This document shows, one piece after another, positions 51,484 to 59,188 of a DNA stretch of 64,000 nt. This stretch comes from Methylocaldum marinum (GTDB taxonomy: Bacteria; Pseudomonadota; Gammaproteobacteria; Methylococcales; Methylococcaceae), in the NCBI RefSeq assembly GCF_003584645.1, contig NZ_AP017928.1, positions 150,981 through 214,980 on the forward strand, written 5' to 3'. Below the pieces are notes generated by a model. It was not told the origin of the DNA. It did no database searches and saw nothing but the letters and a program-made list of their open reading frames with translations. The position numbers were made by a program, and so were the translations under genes. Numbering within the stretch: the first letter of the stretch is position 1; every line of letters begins with the position of its first letter.

Positions 51484-53213
51484 CCGCTGTTCCTCATAAT
51501 GTCGGTTGCGCTGGGTACAAAGCGCTGCGCCAAGGGCATTCTGCGACCAAAACCGAATGCCCGGCGGTGGACGCGAATGATGGGCGGGGCTTGCCAGCGT
51601 TTGAATTCGGCATTTTTGACCATGCCTACCACTTTCTGCCGGATATCAGGGCCTGCCCTGCCGGCCAGCGCCAGGGCTTCGGCCCGTTCGTCGGCGGTCA
51701 GCAAATCGGGCTCCAGTATAAGCTTGAGCAGCGCGTCGAGCACGGGATAAGGCGGCAGGCTGTCTTCATCGCGCTGCCCGTCGGCCAGCTCGGCGCTGGG
51801 CGCTTTTTCGATGATACCGCGGGGAATCAGCTCGCGCCCGGCGATCGCGTTGATGTGCTCGGCCAGCGCGTAGACTTCCATCTTCCACAGGTCCCCGATG
51901 AGATTGAGGCCGCCCGACATGTCGCCGTACAAGGTGGCATAGCCTACGCTCATTTCCGACTTGTTGCCCGTCGTCAGCAGCAAATGTCCGAAATGGTTGG
52001 AATATTCCATCAATACCCGGCCGCGGATACGGGCTTGCATGTTTTCGCGGGTGAGCCGGCTGGGCGGAGTTCCGAACGCGCGCTCGAATTCGGAGCAGGC
52101 GAGTGCGTAATCCGGCTCGATCGAGCGGTAAAGCAAGGGTACGCCCAAAGCCCGGCACAGCGCTTCGGAATCGGTCACGCTGCCTTGGGAACTATGGCGA
52201 GAAGGCATGGTGATGGCGACGACGTTCTCGGGTTCCAGTGCTTCGGCGGCCAGGGCGAGGGTGACAGCGGAGTCGATGCCTCCGGAACTGCCCACGACGA
52301 CCTTGCCGAATCCGCACTTGCGGACGTAATCGCGGAGACCCTGGCTGATCTGCGCGTGGTAGAAGCCGGGGCCGCAAATCGGCGCGGAGGGCGGGATGGC
52401 CGGATCCTGACCGCAGATGTCGAAGCCCCGGCCGCCGGTCGGGACCACATCCAGGAAGCCGAGACCTTCGCCGAACGCCGGCAGCTGCTGCACGATCTCG
52501 CCCTTGCGGTTATTGGCGAAACTGTTGCCGTCGTATTGGATCTCGTTGTTTCCGCCGACCTGGTTGACGTAAACCAGGGGCAGTTGCCAGTCGGCGAAAC
52601 GGCGGAACGCGGCCGTGCGTTCCGGCACTTTGCCGGCGTGGCTCGGGGAAGCATTGACGCTGACGACAACTTGAACGCCGGCGGAGGCCAGGGACTGCAC
52701 GGGGTCGTCGGCATATTCGACGCGGCCCTCGACGCCGAGATCGTTCCAGATGTCCTCGCAGATGGCCAAACCGAGATTGACCCCGCGAAAGGTAAAAATT
52801 CCGGGGTGGGTGCCCGGTTCGAAATGGCGGTCCTCGTCGAACACCGAGTAGGTGGGCAATAGCTGCTTGTGGTATTTGAAGATTTCCCGCCCATCCTCGA
52901 AAACCACGACACTGTTGTGCAGGGCTTTGCCGGTGCGTCCCGGATTGCGGTCGACGAAACCGACCGCGGCCGCCGCTTTCACCCCGCGGGTCGCGGCCGC
53001 GATGCGCGCCAGCGGTTCCTGCTGGGCATCGATGAAATAGGGCAGATCCAGGAGATCCATGGGATAGTAGCCGGTCAGGCCGAGTTCGCTGAACACGATG
53101 AGGTCGGCCCGGTTTCCGGCGCGCCGGATGACCTCGATCATCTTGTCGGCGTTGCCGGCCAGGTCGCCCACCGTGAAGTTCAGTTGCGCCAGGCAGAGCG
53201 TGAGTTGGGACAT
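51480..53213 (-). CDS. nadE: Glutamine-dependent NAD+ synthetase
   Basis: 577 aa, two-domain type. The N-terminal amidase (nitrilase fold) shows the triad: Glu in VFSELGLTGYYPMDL (about 44), Lys in KYHKQLLPTYSVFDEDRHFE (about 115) and Cys in LGLAICEDIWND (about 150). The C-terminal ATP-pyrophosphatase domain starts near 290 with the P-loop VVGSSGGIDSAVTLALAAEA and later TTGNKSEMSVGYATLYGDMS. It makes NAD+ from nicotinate adenine dinucleotide with glutamine as ammonia donor. Lies 6 bp after pncB. Confidence 0.96.
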   Translation of the reverse strand: MSQLTLCLAQLNFTVGDLAGNADKMIEVIRRAGNRADLIVFSELGLTGYYPMDLLDLPYFIDAQQEPLARIAAATRGVKAAAAVGFVDRNPGRTGKALHNSVVVFEDGREIFKYHKQLLPTYSVFDEDRHFEPGTHPGIFTFRGVNLGLAICEDIWNDLGVEGRVEYADDPVQSLASAGVQVVVSVNASPSHAGKVPERTAAFRRFADWQLPLVYVNQVGGNNEIQYDGNSFANNRKGEIVQQLPAFGEGLGFLDVVPTGGRGFDICGQDPAIPPSAPICGPGFYHAQISQGLRDYVRKCGFGKVVVGSSGGIDSAVTLALAAEALEPENVVAITMPSRHSSQGSVTDSEALCRALGVPLLYRSIEPDYALACSEFERAFGTPPSRLTRENMQARIRGRVLMEYSNHFGHLLLTTGNKSEMSVGYATLYGDMSGGLNLIGDLWKMEVYALAEHINAIAGRELIPRGIIEKAPSAELADGQRDEDSLPPYPVLDALLKLILEPDLLTADERAEALALAGRAGPDIRQKVVGMVKNAEFKRWQAPPIIRVHRRAFGFGRRMPLAQRFVPSATDIMRNSG

Positions 53214-53219
53214 GGCGGA

Positions 53220-54524
53220 TTACTCCTCGACCCCGAAGACATGTTTCAAATAAGCGATGTAACCGGGATCGTCGCACAGCGTCTTGCCCGGCGCGTCGCT
53301 GATCTTGGCGACCGGCTGGCCGTTGACGCGCAGTACCTTGATCACGATATTGAGCGGGTCCGGGCCCAGGTCGTTGGTCAGGTTGGTGCCTATGCCGAAA
53401 CCGGTACGGGCACGCCCGCCGACGTGGCGGAACAGGGCTATGGCCCTGGGAACGGTCAGTCCGTCGCTGAATACCAGGGTCTTTTGCCCGGGGTCGACGC
53501 GGTAGCTCTCGAAGTGCTCGATCATGGCGTCCGCCCAATGAAAGGGATCGCCGGAGTCGTGGCGGACGCCGTCGAACAGTTTGCAGAACTTCAGGCCGAA
53601 ATCGCGCTTAAAGGCTTCGAGATTGATGACATCGGTGAGGGCTATCCCGAGGTCGCCGTCGTATTCCCGGTTCCAGCACTCGAAAGCGGCTTTCTGGCTG
53701 TCGACCAGCCGATAGGCCAGAGCCTGAAAGGTTTGCAGGTACTCGTGGGCCATGGTGCCGATGGGCGTCACGCCATAGGCCCGGGCGCAAGCGACATTGC
53801 TGCTGCCGGTGAAGATTTCCGGGAGCCGCTCCTTCAGGGTCCGGACGACGATGTGCTGCCATTCCCGGCTGAAGCGCCGGCGCGTCCCGAAATCGCTCAA
53901 TCGGAAATCGCTCCGGTCACCGATCTCCGCCCGGATGAATTCGATCTTGTCGTTCAGGCGGCGCAGGCCTTCGGCGCGTGTTTCGGGCGTATCGAAGGCT
54001 CGGAAATACAGTTCGTTGACGATGGACATCAGGAAGATTTCGAAGCGCATCACGTGGACTTGCGGACCCCGGATGCGGATTTCGAGCTGTTCGTCCCCGG
54101 CGCGGAGTTCCACGAACGGGTGGTGCAGCCGGTAGAGCCGCAGAAAATGGACGAAGTCCGGCTTGATGTAGCGCAGGGTTCCGAGATAACCGAGCTCGGA
54201 CTCGGTGTAGTGCAGCCTGCTCAGGTGCTCCAGCTCCAGCTCGATGTCGGGCATCAGGGGCCGAAGGTCCACGCCCCGGGTGCGGCAGACGAAGCGGTAC
54301 TCGGCTTCCGCGCCGGGGCAATGGTGGAGCAGGGTTTGCTGCATGGTGATCTTGTAAAGATCGTCCTCCATTAGCGAGGTTACGATAGGCAGGCGCCCGT
54401 GTTCGGAGTAAAAGTCGTGCACCGAGGCGTGCAGGCCGGCGCCGGGACGCTCCGGGATCATGCTGAGGTAGCGGTCGACGCCGGCCTCGAGCGGCAAGAT
54501 TTCGTTCTGGTTGGAGTTATTCAT
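53220..54524 (-). CDS. pncB: Nicotinate phosphoribosyltransferase
   Basis: 434 aa from ATG 54524 (MNNSNQNEILPLEAGVDRYL); upstream in-frame residues are non-homologous. Family motifs: IVTSLMEDDLYKITMQQTLL, FGTRRRFSREWQHIVVRTLK, GTMAHEYLQTFQAL, and the phosphoribosyl-binding FDGVRHDSGDPFHWADAMIE. The His in VRHDSGD-type sequences is near the active site. It converts nicotinate and PRPP to nicotinate mononucleotide. Lies 11 bp after pncA; same operon. Confidence 0.95.
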   Translation of the reverse strand: MNNSNQNEILPLEAGVDRYLSMIPERPGAGLHASVHDFYSEHGRLPIVTSLMEDDLYKITMQQTLLHHCPGAEAEYRFVCRTRGVDLRPLMPDIELELEHLSRLHYTESELGYLGTLRYIKPDFVHFLRLYRLHHPFVELRAGDEQLEIRIRGPQVHVMRFEIFLMSIVNELYFRAFDTPETRAEGLRRLNDKIEFIRAEIGDRSDFRLSDFGTRRRFSREWQHIVVRTLKERLPEIFTGSSNVACARAYGVTPIGTMAHEYLQTFQALAYRLVDSQKAAFECWNREYDGDLGIALTDVINLEAFKRDFGLKFCKLFDGVRHDSGDPFHWADAMIEHFESYRVDPGQKTLVFSDGLTVPRAIALFRHVGGRARTGFGIGTNLTNDLGPDPLNIVIKVLRVNGQPVAKISDAPGKTLCDDPGYIAYLKHVFGVEE

Positions 54525-54535
54525 GATGGACTTCC

Positions 54536-55177
54536 TCAAACGCGTACCAAATCCGCTGCACATCCGATGGTTCGGATACCCGCCCGGGCGAATGCATCGA
54601 GTGCAGCGGCGCAACTTTCGTCGGCGATGCCGCGGCAGGCGGCCAGGTTGACCACGACCTCGAAACCGGCGCGGCGCAATTGCAGTGCCGTGGTCTTCAC
54701 GCAGAAATCGAGCGCCAGGCCGCCGACCAGAACCGTCGTTACCCGCCGTTTCCCGAGGAACTCGATGACGCCGGTGGAGCGGGTTTCGGCCAGGTCGTGA
54801 TAGCAGGCGCCGTAGGGGTGCATGTCCGGCTCGACACCCTTCCAGACGAAGAAATCATACTCGGCCGGCGCCGGAAGTCCGTCGAGAAGTTCGAAGCCGC
54901 GGGTTCCGGGGATGCAATGAAGGTTCCAGGCCAGGTCGACATTGGCGCCCCGGACCGGCGACAGCATGGGGCGATCGGGGCCGGCAACCCAGACGGCGGC
55001 CGGACTATGGGCGTCCTTCGAGCCTACGCGGAGGTCCGCGAGGCTCGCCTGACGATTGAGTTCGTCGACGATTTCATCGCCGCCCGGCACGGGCAGTTCG
55101 TCCGGGCACAGAGGAGTAAAGCCTTTCTGGGGATCGACGTCGAAAGCAGCAATGATATTTGTTCCGGGGAGTTCCAT
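54536..55177 (-). CDS. pncA: Nicotinamidase (isochorismatase-fold hydrolase)
   Basis: 213 aa. Catalytic triad visible: Asp in AFDVDPQKGFTPLC (about 13-15), Lys in FFVWKGVEPDMHPYGACYHD (about 112), Cys in VGGLALDFCVKTTALQLRR (about 158). Metal-site residues fit the D-x-H pattern at KDAHSPAAVW. It deamidates nicotinamide to nicotinate, the first step of the salvage route completed by the next genes. First gene of the minus-strand operon. Confidence 0.92.
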   Translation of the reverse strand: MELPGTNIIAAFDVDPQKGFTPLCPDELPVPGGDEIVDELNRQASLADLRVGSKDAHSPAAVWVAGPDRPMLSPVRGANVDLAWNLHCIPGTRGFELLDGLPAPAEYDFFVWKGVEPDMHPYGACYHDLAETRSTGVIEFLGKRRVTTVLVGGLALDFCVKTTALQLRRAGFEVVVNLAACRGIADESCAAALDAFARAGIRTIGCAADLVRV

Positions 55178-55223
55178 GTTGACAGCCTCTGGCTCGGGAA
55201 TGGCTTAACAGCAGCGTGGAGGT

Positions 55224-55252
55224 ATCGTAGTTCATTATTAATCACCGTGCAA
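55224..55252 (-). promoter_or_regulatory. Probable promoter of the pncA operon and NrtR target region
   Basis: On the minus strand TTGCAC (55252-55247), 17-bp spacer, TACGAT (55229-55224). The spacer is AT-rich (GATTAATAATGAAC) unlike its surroundings. It lies in the 111-bp gap between the divergent pncA and nadD genes, the expected place for NrtR control. I cannot define the operator exactly. Confidence 0.45.
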
Positions 55253-55288
55253 ATTGATTTTTATAAGGGCGGCGGGCATACTGCCGCC

Positions 55289-55870
55289 ATGAATACGCCT
55301 CCGCTACGCATCGCCGTCTACGGCGCGGCAGCCAACCCGCCGCATTTGGGCCACATGGACTGCCTGGCTCAGCTTCTGGCGTTGGGGTACGAGCTTATCT
55401 ATTTCCTGCCTTCGGCCGGCCACGCCTTCGGGAAAACCATGAAACCCTTGGCGCAGCGTCTCGCCATGGCGGAACTGCTGGTCGCCGAGCGGTTTCCGGG
55501 CGAACGGCGCATCCGCGTTTCCGGGCTCGAGGCGGAGCTCGCCCGCCCGGCGCCTGACCGACGCGTGTATTCCATCGACGTCCTCGAACATCTGCGCACG
55601 GTTCACCCGCAGGCCGAGCTTCATCTCGCACTCGGTCCCGACAATGCGGCACCCGAGGTGTTTCGGCGGTTCCGGGCTTATCAGCGTCTGGTGGAGGAGT
55701 TTGGCATCATTACGCTAAAGGAGCGCATTCCGGTGCGCAGCACCTGGATTCGCGCCGAGCTCGGCAGTGCCCGGCCGAATCGCGAGGCGCTGGAACGGGT
55801 GCTCGGTGTGGCTCTGACTGGGCATCTGCTGAGTAATGGCTTATACAAGGATAGTGCATCGAATGAATAG
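55289..55870 (+). CDS. nadD: Nicotinate-nucleotide adenylyltransferase-like (NadD family)
   Basis: 193 aa from ATG 55289. The nucleotidyltransferase motif is VYGAAANPPHLGHMDCLAQL (HxGH at about 20-23), with an Ala where many members have Phe in GGxFDPxHxGH. The second motif STWIRAELGS at about 148 corresponds to (I)SSTxIR. It should adenylate nicotinate mononucleotide, linking PncB to NadE. The stop overlaps the nrtR start (ATGAATAG). It is somewhat short for NadD (about 200-215). Confidence 0.85.
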   Translation: MNTPPLRIAVYGAAANPPHLGHMDCLAQLLALGYELIYFLPSAGHAFGKTMKPLAQRLAMAELLVAERFPGERRIRVSGLEAELARPAPDRRVYSIDVLEHLRTVHPQAELHLALGPDNAAPEVFRRFRAYQRLVEEFGIITLKERIPVRSTWIRAELGSARPNREALERVLGVALTGHLLSNGLYKDSASNE

Positions 55871-56534
55871 CGTTCTGGTGACCGCCGACGTCGTCGTGTT
55901 CGGCCTGATCGACGACCGATTGCATGTCCTGCTGGTGCAGCGTGCGGCGGAACCGTTCGCGGGGATGTGGGCCTTGCCCGGCGCCGAGCTGCTGCCGGAT
56001 CTCGATCCCGGTCTCGAGCACGCCGCTCGCCGCCGCCTCAGGGACAAGACCGGGCTCGCCAAGGTCTACCTCGAACAGGTGATCACCGTCAGCGGCCCGC
56101 TCCGGGACCCGCGGGGTTATAGCGTTTCCACGGTGTTCATGGCCCTGGTGCGTCCGGGCGAATGTCGTCTGCGGGCGGGAGACCGCGTTTCGGCCGTGGC
56201 TTGGTTTCCCGTCGATGGGGATATGGTCGGGTTCGAACTCGCCTTCGATCATGCGGAACTTCTCGCCGTGGCGGTTCGGCGTTTGCGCGCCAAAGCCGAA
56301 TATTCGCTGCTGCCGGCCTTGTTGCTTCCGGAATTGTTCACCGTGCCCGAGCTCGAACGCCTCTATCACGGGCTCATCGCCGCGCCCTGCCCGAATTACA
56401 CGCTGAGACGCCGATTGGCGGCGGGACCGTGGCTGGAGAAGTCCGGGCAAACCAAGCTGGTGGGGAAGAAACAAACTCAGCTTTACCGGCTCGATCCCGA
56501 GCAGCTCGGCACTTTTCTGGACGCAGCGCAATGA
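55863..56534 (+). CDS. nrtR: NrtR-type transcriptional regulator (Nudix domain plus winged helix)
   Basis: 223 aa from ATG 55863, overlapping nadD by 8 bp. Residues about 5-135 form a Nudix fold (VVVFGLIDDRLHVLLVQRAA, MWALPGAELL), but the box reads HAARRRLRDKTGL: the catalytic EE pair is DK, so hydrolysis is probably lost, as known for NrtR regulators that sense ADP-ribose. The C-terminal about 140-223 is a winged-helix domain (LPELFTVPELERLYHGLIAA; TLRRRLAAGPWLEKSG). It should repress both arms of this divergent NAD locus. Confidence 0.9.
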   Translation: MNSVLVTADVVVFGLIDDRLHVLLVQRAAEPFAGMWALPGAELLPDLDPGLEHAARRRLRDKTGLAKVYLEQVITVSGPLRDPRGYSVSTVFMALVRPGECRLRAGDRVSAVAWFPVDGDMVGFELAFDHAELLAVAVRRLRAKAEYSLLPALLLPELFTVPELERLYHGLIAAPCPNYTLRRRLAAGPWLEKSGQTKLVGKKQTQLYRLDPEQLGTFLDAAQ

Positions 56535-56869
56535 CGGGACAATCCGTGGGCTCGGGTGCTCCGGAACAGCGCCGGGCGGAGCGGCAAAGTACATTCCATC
56601 ACGATATGCGGAACGAGAGCGCAGCGCGTGGAACCCGTTGATCCGCCTGCACCGTTACCAAAGGATTGTCGACCTGCGAAGGCTGTACGGGCATTCGGTC
56701 GTAGGTCGGGAATCTCTTCCCGATGTTCACGCCCCGCCCGAGCGTCTTCGTCGGCACAGGATTGCCGACCTGCGACTGTGCCGCTGTAGGTCGCGAATCC
56801 ATGCGCGACATTACGCCGCTCGCCCGTGGGTTGCACCTTGATTTCCTATCGGATTGCATGTTTCTACGC
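56535..56869. repeat. REP/BIME-like cluster filling the nrtR to pentapeptide-gene gap
   Basis: Palindromes near 56660-56680 (AAAGGATTGTCGAC), 56705-56725 (GTCGGGAAtctcTTCCCGAT), 56750-56770 (GTCGGCACAGGATTGCCGAC) and 56795-56815 (GTCGCGAATccatGCGCGAC), with the usual linkers (GCCCGAGCGTC). More diverged than the arrays at 9866 and 32150. No gene. Confidence 0.7.
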
Positions 56870-58762
56870 TTATTCGTTTCCGGAACGGCCGTAAATGGAC
56901 CTTAAGCTCTGTTTGGCCCTACTCGGCAAGGCCTTGAGACCGCGGCACTCGACCTCGGACCTGTCTGCCTCCAGCAGGGTGTTGGCCAGGGTTTTCCGTG
57001 TCGGATAGGCATCGGGCTCCTGTTCGAAAATGAGTCTGATTTGCTTGACCATGCCTTCGGCGACGAACAAATCGGCGCAGGCAAGCTTCGAGAGGTAAAT
57101 GTCCAGCGCGTTTCGATGGCGATCGACATCTCTCCGGCCGGCACACTGCTCGAACGGCCGCTCGTCGGAGCACAACCACAAGGACTCGGGGGCCGATCTG
57201 GCCCTGTCCAGAGTATCCTTCCGGCCGTGGGCGGACGCATCGCGATCGATCGAGCGGACATCGGCCCAAGCCAGGTCGGCTTCATCGAACCGCGCTCCTC
57301 CCACAAAAGCCTTCCGCAATATCGCGCCCTGCAGCTTGGCCCGCGATAGATCGGCATTCTGTAACCGGGCTTCCGACAAATCGGCTCCCTGCAGATCGGC
57401 CGTCGCCAATAGTGCTCCCTGCAATCGCGTTTTTCGCAAAAGTGCCCCTTGCAATCGGGCGCCCTGCAAATGCGCTCCTTGCAAGTCGGCTCCGGATAGG
57501 TTCGCGCCCTCCAGATGAGCGCCTTCCAGCCGGGCGTTCCGCAAATCAGCGGAGCTCAAGTCCGAACATTGCAAAGCGGCATGACTCAATTTGGCATTCT
57601 GCAGTTCCGCATTCTTCAATGACGCCCACTGCAACTCAGCATCCGACAAATTTGCCCACTGCATCCGTGCTTCGTCCAGCAGCGCATGTTGCATCTGCGC
57701 CAGCGCCAGATAAGCCCCCTCCAAGGACGTCACGGACAGTATTTTTCCATCGGGGTTGCGCAGGGCTCTGAAATCCGCCTTGGGCAAAACGGCATTGAAC
57801 AGGATCGCACTATGCAGGTCGCGGTGCTGCAAATTCAATCCAACCACCTGCTTCAAGGCCTTTTCCTTATCTTCGATATCGCCTTCGCGCAGGTCATTGA
57901 TCACGGTGGCGGCGAGGGGCTGATTTGCAGTGAGTATCTTTTCCCGGAGATCCAGGTTTCTCAGCTTGAGCCAACGCCCGCTCAGCTTGTCCGGATCCGC
58001 TGTCGGCGCCGACCGTCCCGTCCCGGCCTCGGGAATCTTCGCGAAGAACAATGAAAATGTTGTGCCCAACACGAGAACGAACATCCAGGCCAGCAGTCCG
58101 AGAACGGGTTGCCACAGCCTCGGGCGGCGTGCCTCCGGGCCGGCCAAGGCCAGCTTTTCGGCAGTGGAGCGCCACAGGATTCGCCACCCGAACCACGCGA
58201 GCAGAATGCTGTCCGCCACGACCGCGCTCCGATGAATCCAGGTAGTCGTCGGGTCGTGATAGGACAGATACCGTACCTGCACCCATAATAAGAGGAGCAT
58301 CGGGAGGGCCATGAGGGATGACCAGATGCCCAAGCCCAAAATCCAGCGCCGGATGCCCGCTATTTCCCTGCCTGCGAGAAAATGAACGAAATAGAATTGG
58401 GCCAGGCGGCCATGCTGGAGCATGGTCTGGTTTTCGTTGAGATTCGCGGCCTCCGCTTCGAAACGCCATACCTTCTCCGCCAGTAGGGAAAACTGGAGCA
58501 GGAGGCCGGCGTGAAGGAGGAGAACCAGGCAAGGCACCACGGTATAAAAACTGAAATAGCCGCTGATCGGGATGGGCGCGTTCAGGAGCGGCAGGACCAA
58601 AGAACTGTCCCGCACCAGCATTTCGTCGGTCGTGGTTGCAACGCTGACGCCTATGAATGCTACGACGGTCAGAAATGCCGCATAGCGTGCGGCTACCGCG
58701 CGCGACGCTTCGTTGACGGCGTCGAGGAGTTTGACGGCGTGTATTTCGTTTCCCTGTGCCAT
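56870..58762 (-). CDS. Membrane-anchored pentapeptide-repeat protein
   Basis: 630 aa from ATG 58762, which has AAGGAGA 9 nt upstream; the frame opens 23 codons earlier without a site. Five or so membrane helices in the first 250 residues (about 30-48, FLTVVAFIGVSVATT; 73-95, VVPCLVLLLHAGLLLQF; 143-163; 200-218; 235-258). A right-handed beta-helix of pentapeptides A(D/N/H)LxG follows at about 335-510 (AELQNAKLSHAALQCSDLSS; ANLSGADLQGAHLQGARLQG), then a C-terminal tail with several Cys. Function unknown; the repeat domain may bind DNA-mimicking or membrane-associated targets. It is divergent from the multicopper oxidase gene. Confidence 0.85.
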   Translation of the reverse strand: MAQGNEIHAVKLLDAVNEASRAVAARYAAFLTVVAFIGVSVATTTDEMLVRDSSLVLPLLNAPIPISGYFSFYTVVPCLVLLLHAGLLLQFSLLAEKVWRFEAEAANLNENQTMLQHGRLAQFYFVHFLAGREIAGIRRWILGLGIWSSLMALPMLLLLWVQVRYLSYHDPTTTWIHRSAVVADSILLAWFGWRILWRSTAEKLALAGPEARRPRLWQPVLGLLAWMFVLVLGTTFSLFFAKIPEAGTGRSAPTADPDKLSGRWLKLRNLDLREKILTANQPLAATVINDLREGDIEDKEKALKQVVGLNLQHRDLHSAILFNAVLPKADFRALRNPDGKILSVTSLEGAYLALAQMQHALLDEARMQWANLSDAELQWASLKNAELQNAKLSHAALQCSDLSSADLRNARLEGAHLEGANLSGADLQGAHLQGARLQGALLRKTRLQGALLATADLQGADLSEARLQNADLSRAKLQGAILRKAFVGGARFDEADLAWADVRSIDRDASAHGRKDTLDRARSAPESLWLCSDERPFEQCAGRRDVDRHRNALDIYLSKLACADLFVAEGMVKQIRLIFEQEPDAYPTRKTLANTLLEADRSEVECRGLKALPSRAKQSLRSIYGRSGNE

Positions 58763-59188
58763 TGATGATGCTCTCCTTGGCGGGTGAGCCGGGGCCGATT
58801 GTGGGCAGCCGGACGGCAATCTCGGCAGCACTGTCGCACGTTGTGCGAACTATCGCACAAACTGCCGGTGACATCTCGTCTTGCTCAGCGCCGGGACTTG
58901 TATCAATCTAATGACACTTTCCGGCTTGTCAGTCCATTTCCCGTCTCCTCCGAGCAAACGGCAGCATCTGTTCTGCCGTACTCGCCGTCTCGGCGGAGCA
59001 AGAGACGGGCGTTCCTCTCCGGTATCGACGATCGCCCAGGAAATGATCGCCATTTCAGATGGGCTCGTGAACTCTGATTTCATCCTCGACCGTCAGGGTG
59101 AAGCGTGGACAGTTAAAGGCTAAGGAAGCCTCGTACAGCGGATGGTCACGGTCTTCTCAAAACAACACTAACAATTGAGGATTATGCA
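58763..59188. other. Divergent intergenic region upstream of pentapeptide and multicopper oxidase genes
   Basis: No gene. It contains the overlapping inverted repeats at 58833-58860. GAGG about 9 nt upstream of ATG 59189 serves the oxidase gene. Promoter hexamers are not clear for either gene. Confidence 0.5.
58833..58860. promoter_or_regulatory. Operator-like overlapping palindromes with three half sites
   Basis: GTCGCAC-gt-TGTGCGA and TTGTGCGA-acta-TCGCACAA share the middle arm, so three TCGCAC/GTGCGA half sites follow each other within 28 bp. Perfect 8-bp arms in the second pair. It lies about 75-100 bp upstream of the pentapeptide gene start and about 330 bp upstream of the oxidase gene. 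Likely a dimeric repressor or activator site; the binder is unknown. Confidence 0.6.
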
